A DNA stretch of 33,400 nucleotides, from the NCBI GenBank assembly GCA_049999805.1, contig JBNGIO010006088.1, forward strand, positions 103,539-136,938. Reading direction: 5' to 3'. Source of the DNA: Folioceros fuciformis. Lineage: Eukaryota > Anthocerotophyta > Anthocerotopsida > Anthocerotales. The notes below the pieces were generated by a model, which ran no database searches, was not told the origin of the DNA, and worked only from the letters and a program-made list of their open reading frames with translations. This document shows positions 30,101-33,400 of the stretch, one piece after another (the stretch's first letter is position 1; each line of letters starts with the position of its first letter). The position numbers were made by a program, and so were the translations under genes.

Positions 30101-30414
30101 GAAGTATGTCTACAGGACTTCCAAGTCAGTCAGCAGGCGTAGGCGTCGGGACAAGAAGCCCTTCTGCACAGTCTATTTTAGCTTCCCCAAATTCTGCCCT
30201 TGCAGCAACTACTGAGGTACTGCTCGGCCGTTCTAACAAAACTGCATATGCCAACATTCCAGCCAGGTTCCTTGGGGAAGGTGAACATTTGGTTGTGCAG
30301 TCATCCAGAGGCCCAAGCGCTCCTTCGTCTGGGGGGCCGGCCCCTACCGCAGCAGGTGGGAATCCTGCTGTCAGCAGCACTCCTGAGGTGATCGACTTAA
30401 CTGGTGACGACTGA
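18152..30414 (+). CDS. MOM1: MOM1-like silencing protein: PWWP-PHD-chromo-chromo-degenerate SNF2-CMM2
   Basis: My exon model (all GT-AG): 18152-18620, 18731-19701, 19786-19998, 20095-21090, 21221-21474, 21757-21953, 22098-22376, 22448-22600, 22716-22976, 23120-23260, 23409-23735, 23882-24094, 24199-25146, 25515-28946, 29051-29258, 29579-29703, 29791-30414; TGA at 30412. Phases agree throughout except exon 4, which needs one base fewer in the T run 20106-20110. About 3270 residues, versus about 2000 for Arabidopsis MOM1. Domains by residue: basic N-terminus; PWWP 474-580; PHD 871-916; chromodomains 977-1021 and 1036-1105; SNF2-like halves about 1130-1600; MOM1-type F-W-S-G-L-L block 1712; coiled coil about 2008-2105; Gln-rich 2460-2605; CMM2-like 2928-3009; C-terminal V-I-D-L-T. 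MOM1 acts in the nucleus in transcriptional gene silencing downstream of DNA methylation (established). Assignment rests on the post-helicase block plus CMM2-like segment. Alternatives: a CHD3-like paralogue; the start could be an in-frame ATG at 18116 or an upstream exon. Confidence 0.8.
19681..20180 (+). other. PWWP domain of the MOM1-like protein
   Basis: G-A-V-V-W-A-K ends exon 2. Exon 3 opens with I-T-E-E-L-W-W-P-G-I-L-I and continues to K-I-V-K-F-F-G-F and Y-G-L-F-T-W. This is the PWWP pattern (V-W-A-K, W-W-P-G, V-x-F-F-G, aromatic). Exon 4 supplies N-G-Y-E-R-F-K and an R-E-A-V-S-L-A helix, the usual end of the fold. PWWP domains read methylated histone H3 and bind DNA (family knowledge). 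The exon 3-4 join has a frame problem, described in the findings. Confidence 0.8.
21053..21320 (+). other. PHD finger of the MOM1-like protein
   Basis: Split by the intron 21091-21220. D-I-C-E-K-C-G-L-R-G-D-L-L joins C-C-G-C-K-G-C-K-T-A-Y-H-L-G-C and ends W-Y-C-P-E-C, a full Cys4-His-Cys3 set. The residue before the first pair is Asp and a D-L-L follows, as in CHD3-type PHD fingers that bind histone H3 tails. Confidence 0.9.
21783..21920 (+). other. Chromodomain 1
   Basis: E-I-L-S-G ... E-Y-F-V-K-W-S-G-Y-A-H-V-Y-N-T-W-V, followed by the C-terminal helix K-L-A-P-K-K-L. The K-W and T-W aromatic positions of a methyl-lysine cage are present, but the first cage position is not clear. CHD3-like order (PHD then tandem chromodomains). 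Confidence 0.85.
22104..22310 (+). other. Chromodomain 2
   Basis: N-W-I-E-D-W-V-V-P-E-R-F-L-A-R-K, then a Gly-rich insertion (G6 near 22197-22214), then W-L-V-K-W-K-G-L-G-Y-D-S-C-T-W-E. The K-W/T-W residues are conserved. Confidence 0.85.
22448..24560 (+). other. SNF2/CHD3-like helicase region, catalytically degenerate
   Basis: Both lobes can be followed across exons 8-13. Motif I aligns as I-L-S-Q-D-A-C-K-E-R-T where active CHD3 enzymes have the Gly-x-Gly-Lys-Thr loop. Motif II is L-A-D-E-G-Y instead of D-E-G/A-H. Motif III is L-L-L-S-H-E-P-L-K instead of L-T-G-T-P. In lobe 2, S-G-K-L-Q-V-L-D and I-L-E-D-Y are kept, but the R-x-H-R-x-G-Q arginine-finger block is replaced by S-L-Q-R-A-L-Q-S-K-K. 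ATP hydrolysis is therefore not expected. MOM1 proteins are known for such degeneration. Confidence 0.85.
25644..26022 (+). repeat. Two diverged coding repeats, about 60-66 residues
   Basis: Both units in exon 14 run A-A-A-S-x-S-G-A, Q-x-x-Q-P-E-x-A, G-D-x-S and end in H-P-V-E-A-A-P-V. The second unit begins near 25823. An internal duplication in a region otherwise predicted to be disordered. Confidence 0.7.
26409..26543 (+). repeat. Three 45-bp coding repeats (Pro-rich)
   Basis: Units at 26409, 26454 and 26499, each encoding I-R-P-P-A-V-L-P-P-S-P followed by T/I-Q and two variable residues (15 residues per unit). They are nearly identical at DNA level, so the expansion is recent compared with the flanking exon. 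Confidence 0.95.
27471..27930 (+). repeat. Gln-rich low-complexity coding tract
   Basis: Irregular CAG/CAA/GGG-type repeats encode Q-Q-G-Q-Q-Q-R-like units (R-G-E-Q-Q-G-Q-Q-Q, H-Q-P-Q-Q-G-Q-Q). It is the densest part of a Gln-rich stretch extending from about 26670 to 28000. Codons mix CAG and CAA. Such regions are prion-like/disordered and often self-associate; no such function is shown here. Confidence 0.9.
28875..29224 (+). other. CMM2-like coiled coil (MOM1 signature)
   Basis: D-P-L-V-I-E-E-D-R-L-K-K-K ends exon 14. Exon 15 continues with L-K-N-K-Y-E-K-L-I-Q-D-H-N-A-K, then K-V-D-M-N-R-E-L-A-H-M-L-R-G-K. From memory of MOM1 homologues, CMM2 begins D-P-L-x-x-E-x-x-R-I-x-K and ends V-x-M-N-x-x-L-A-E-A-F-R-x-K. 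The match in order and spacing is good. CMM2 of Arabidopsis MOM1 is the dimerising segment needed for silencing (established). Confidence 0.75.
30385..30414 (+). other. C-terminal SUMO-interacting-type motif
   Basis: The protein ends E-V-I-D-L-T-G-D-D before TGA (30412-30414). V-I-D-L-T flanked by acidic residues is the classic hydrophobic-core SIM. Confidence 0.6.
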
Positions 30415-30824
30415 GGGCGCCAGGGGCAGTCGTAGGGTGAGTTTAGCAAATCGCTTACACGACTTGTTCAGTTCACTTGGGGGTGACGATGTATGCAAGT
30501 CGTGGATGCTGGAGATAACCAGATAATTGCGTATCACAAACTGTAAAGCTATGTATCGACTATGTGAAGGCAGTTAACCGCCAAGCATTCGGGTCTAGTA
30601 GTCCCGCTTGTACCTGGCCTGGTTTTTACCATTTCCCGTACTGGGGGTGCAAGATTCCTAGCTAGTGACCTGCCTAGCTAGGGACCTGTCTCTACAACTA
30701 TTCATAAACAGTCAAGTTAAGTACTACATTTGCAAATGCATTTGCTAACAGGTCTGAACGTCTCTTTGATCTGTATTGTATGGTTACCCAGTCCATCCAT
30801 TTCTTTCGTGGCGGTAAGTAACTT
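30415..30824. other. Probable 3' untranslated/downstream region
   Basis: No open frame of note directly after the stop. No clear polyadenylation signal could be singled out. Confidence 0.4.
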
Positions 30825-31048
30825 GGTCACATGTAATGTTACTTAGTGTCCGTGGTAAACAACTTAGTCATTCCAACGTAGGTCACATGTAATGTTACTT
30901 AGTGTCCGTGGTAAACAACTTAGTCATTCCAACGTAGCAATTAGTTGAGGATGTCTTGTAACTTGGTCCCATGTAATGTTACTTAGTGTCAGTGGTAGAT
31001 AACTTAGTCATTCCAACTTAGCAATTAGTTGAGGATGCCTTCTTGTTC
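30825..31048. repeat. 56-bp and 84-bp direct repeats
   Basis: A 56-bp unit starting GGTCACATGTAATGTTACTT is repeated exactly in tandem at 30825-30880 and 30881-30936, and again with several changes at 30965-31020. Units two and three are each followed by a similar 28-base segment beginning GCAATTAGTTGAGGATG, so the larger unit is 84 bp. Confidence 0.95.
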
Positions 31049-31064
31049 GTCTGTACCACAAAAG

Positions 31065-31490
31065 ACAAGTAGCATCCTAGTCCATGCTCTGTAGGGAATA
31101 TATATCCGGACAAGTAGCATCCTAGTCCATGCTCTGTAGGGAATATATATCCCGACAAGTAGCATCCTAGTCCATGCTCTGTAGGGAATATATATCCAGA
31201 CAAGTAGCATCCTAGTCCATGCTCTGTAGGGAATATATATCCAGACAAGTAGCATCCTAGTCCATGCTCTGTAGGGAATATATATCCGGACAAGTAGCAT
31301 CCTAGTCCATGCTCTGTAGGGAATATATATCCGGACAAGTAGCATCCTAGTCCATGCTCTATAGGGAATATATATCCGGACAAGGACAAGTAGCATCCTA
31401 GTCCATGCATCCTAGTCCATGCTCTGTAGGGAATATATATCCGGTCAAGTAGCATCCTAGTCCATGCTCTGTAGGGAATATATATCCGGC
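31065..31490. repeat. 45-bp minisatellite, about nine units
   Basis: Units start at 31065, 31110, 31155, 31200, 31245, 31290 and 31335, then a rearranged stretch (about 31380-31445) with partial duplications, then a last unit at about 31446. Each contains AGCATCCTAGTCCATGCTCT and GGGAATATATATCC. Most units differ by one base or none. The period is a multiple of three, so two minus-strand frames stay open across it (15-residue repeats S-G-Y-I-F-P-T-E-H-G-L-G-C-Y-L and V-R-I-Y-I-P-Y-R-A-W-T-R-M-L-L). Confidence 0.95.
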
Positions 31491-33211
31491 TAGGATGGAA
31501 GCTTGTTGTGCCTCCACACTTCACAAATTGTAAGCATTCTTCACCAAATTGTTGGTGACAACTCATCACTTTCTTCATCCAAGACATGGGTCCATTAATT
31601 GCAACTTGCCCTAAAAGGCACATGTAGGGAGGCCGAAGAAGTACCTTCCTCACCTTGAGAGCATGGATGCGTTACTTAGAGTGAGATACTTCTTCATGAT
31701 TATTTTAAACAAGGGGATGTAAAAATACAAAGGTATTGTGTACAAAGGTAAGACACATAAGACTTGGCAATGCGTGCAGGGTTTAGGGTGAGATTATGAT
31801 AGGTTCTTGAAATCCAATCTAGAAATCTCTTGGATTGAGCATACCTATTAACCCACCATTTCCTAAGGAGCCAGTCCCTAGCATGGACTCTATTGCCATT
31901 TGCTCGAATAAACTACCTTGCTCTCGACAGTCATGCTCACATAAGTCATGCCATGGAGCCTTCCTACAATAGGAGACTTGATAGAGAAGAGCTCGAAACC
32001 TCTAGTACTAGGCACCGCCCTTCAACCATGCACATGTTGTGTTACAATGGGATCATGTGCAAAGCCAACATAAGTAGTAATAGGCATAGGAGCATGGCTA
32101 TGAATACAGAAGTGAGGAAGATGGTCAAACCGGCCACAGGTTGCACTTGGGCTCACGTTCCACGAACTTTTCTCAACATTCTGCTGCCATTGTCCATCTA
32201 ACTGACCTCTCTCCTTGCATGTTGGCTCAAGTTTGTTCTTGCTATTGCCAACATGCACTTGGCCTTGTCCACCATTGTGCATTGCAAGTGTCCCATGCTT
32301 CAACATCTTGAACGACCAACCCAAATTCCATACCTAAATCCAAGATTTTTTAGGAGAAGTTGAAAGAAAAAAAAAAAAATATCCAACACATTTGGATATG
32401 TGATTAATATTTATTAATTTATTATAATTAAAAACTACATATATTGTATGTAAAATTTTATCATCTTCAAAACTCATTAACTATAAAGGTTGTATAACTA
32501 TACAAAGAACAACTAGGTTTTGTGAGGGAGGATCGAGCCTATGTTATGTTCTAGCTGCCTTATTGATGAATAATTTGATGTTGTAATTTGTATCACTTAA
32601 AACCACTTCCCAAAGATTAGTATAAATTATTTGCACACAACACCTCTTCCCCAACATTGAGTGTCAATCTCCAAATATTACATCATTAATTTTGAGGCAT
32701 ATAGATTGAGATCCATAGAATCTAGATGCAAAACACTCTTAGAAGGGATAACATGTATGCAAGCCACTTCTTAGAAGACTACGATTTACTAAATCATCAT
32801 ATTAGATATGGATGAAACATAATCATCCTATGTTAAAGATTAAAGTTGGACAATGAATCATACTTAGGGGACAATTCAATACATGTTTGAAATAAAGCTC
32901 AAAGTTATCCAAATATCTCAAGCCAAGAAAGTTATATATGCGTCTACATAGTTTTTCTTCTCTCTGCACTAACGGGAGACCTTTTGTATTGTATGGAAGT
33001 GTCTCTCGGCTTGCCTTCAGTGACCTTGCTTGTGACAAGGTGGACTTTGTTGTCTCTCAAAATTCGTCCGCAAAGTCGTGACTAGTTTTGGTGCCAGGAA
33101 GTTTGGAAAGCAAAGTTGTGAGACTTGGGAGAACATTGTGGTTTTGGTGCAAGGAACGTTTGTGAGCGAAGGTTGTGAAGCTTAGTAGGACTGGCGTTGC
33201 CTGGTGCGGCG
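31491..33211. other. Unassigned AT-rich region
   Basis: No recognisable gene. An A13 run lies at about 32366-32378 and strongly AT-rich sequence spans about 32340-32830. Short open frames at 31893-32201 and its antisense have no domain. Confidence 0.45.
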
Positions 33212-33400
33212 ATGGGTTCGTACGAGCGGTGGCATGAATCGGTGGCTCCTGACGAGTTCGTGAATTCGGATGCATCCCCTCCTGTTGTAGCGTCTATGGC
33301 TACTCCTTCGATTCTGTCGTGGCCTCCACCGACATCGGTTGCTCCTCCCTTGGAGCGGTACGTGCGGGCGGAAGTGGCGCCCCTTGGGAATGGGGAGGCC
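33212..33400 (+). CDS. Possible 5' end of a coding region, truncated by window end
   Basis: ATG at 33212 opens a frame that has no stop to the end of the window (63 codons). The N-terminus is M-G-S-Y-E-R-W-H-E-S-V-A-P-D-E-F, then a Pro/Ser/Ala-rich stretch (W-P-P-P-T-S-V-A-P-P). The local composition turns GC-richer and codon third positions become G/C-biased, unlike the AT-rich DNA before it. No family was recognised. It could be a host gene or the first ORF of another transposon. Confidence 0.35.
   Translation, partial: MGSYERWHESVAPDEFVNSDASPPVVASMATPSILSWPPPTSVAPPLERYVRAEVAPLGNGEA

Noticed and set aside
31065-31490. CRISPR-like array
   Set aside because: The units are contiguous with no unique spacers, and the window is clearly eukaryotic.

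Overview
This is nuclear DNA of a eukaryote, most likely a land plant. The evidence is GT-AG introns of roughly 70-370 nt, Ty1/copia LTR retrotransposon remains with a plant-type initiator-Met tRNA primer site, and a large multi-exon gene whose domains and C-terminal signatures match the plant-specific silencing factor MOM1. No bacterial, organellar, CRISPR or tRNA/rRNA features were found. Seventeen exons can be joined in one continuous frame, apart from one base in a T run. The lineage cannot be fixed from sequence alone; I lean towards a seedless plant, bryophyte or gymnosperm rather than a typical angiosperm, but that is inference.

Left half (1-12.8 kb): a transposon graveyard. Two diverged, broken copies of one non-LTR retrotransposon family (1-1300, and about 10077-12835) carry an RT domain (second copy only), a CCHC-like knuckle and a C-terminal domain resembling a restriction-like endonuclease. 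Between them lies a decayed Ty1/copia element (1668-6780; 204-bp LTRs) that continues into a second partial unit and a third LTR (to 7069) across a 100-N assembly gap. A Ty3/gypsy-like integrase zinc finger (9882-10076) abuts the second non-LTR copy, and a Ty3-like RT fragment (about 12302) lies in an insertion inside it. A 24-bp minisatellite with a 10-N gap interrupts the same copy.

Middle (12.8-18.1 kb): no convincing gene. It holds simple repeats (CAGAGG, ATCAC, CAG and GT runs), a degenerate array of about 66 bp at 16.11-16.51 kb, and the probable promoter/5' leader of the large gene.

Right half (18.15-30.41 kb): one plus-strand gene of at least 17 coding exons, about 3270 residues. The order is PWWP, PHD finger, two chromodomains, an SNF2/CHD3-like helicase with ruined ATPase motifs, a MOM1-type segment, coiled coil, a very long Gln-rich region, a CMM2-like coiled coil, and a terminal SUMO-interacting-type motif. 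The architecture suggests a chromatin reader/scaffold for transcriptional gene silencing, not a remodelling motor. Its PWWP region seems to carry a one-base frame disruption in a T run at 20106-20110.

Downstream (30.4-33.4 kb): 56/84-bp direct repeats, a 45-bp minisatellite of about nine units, unassigned AT-rich DNA, and a possible 5' end of another coding region running off the window at 33212.
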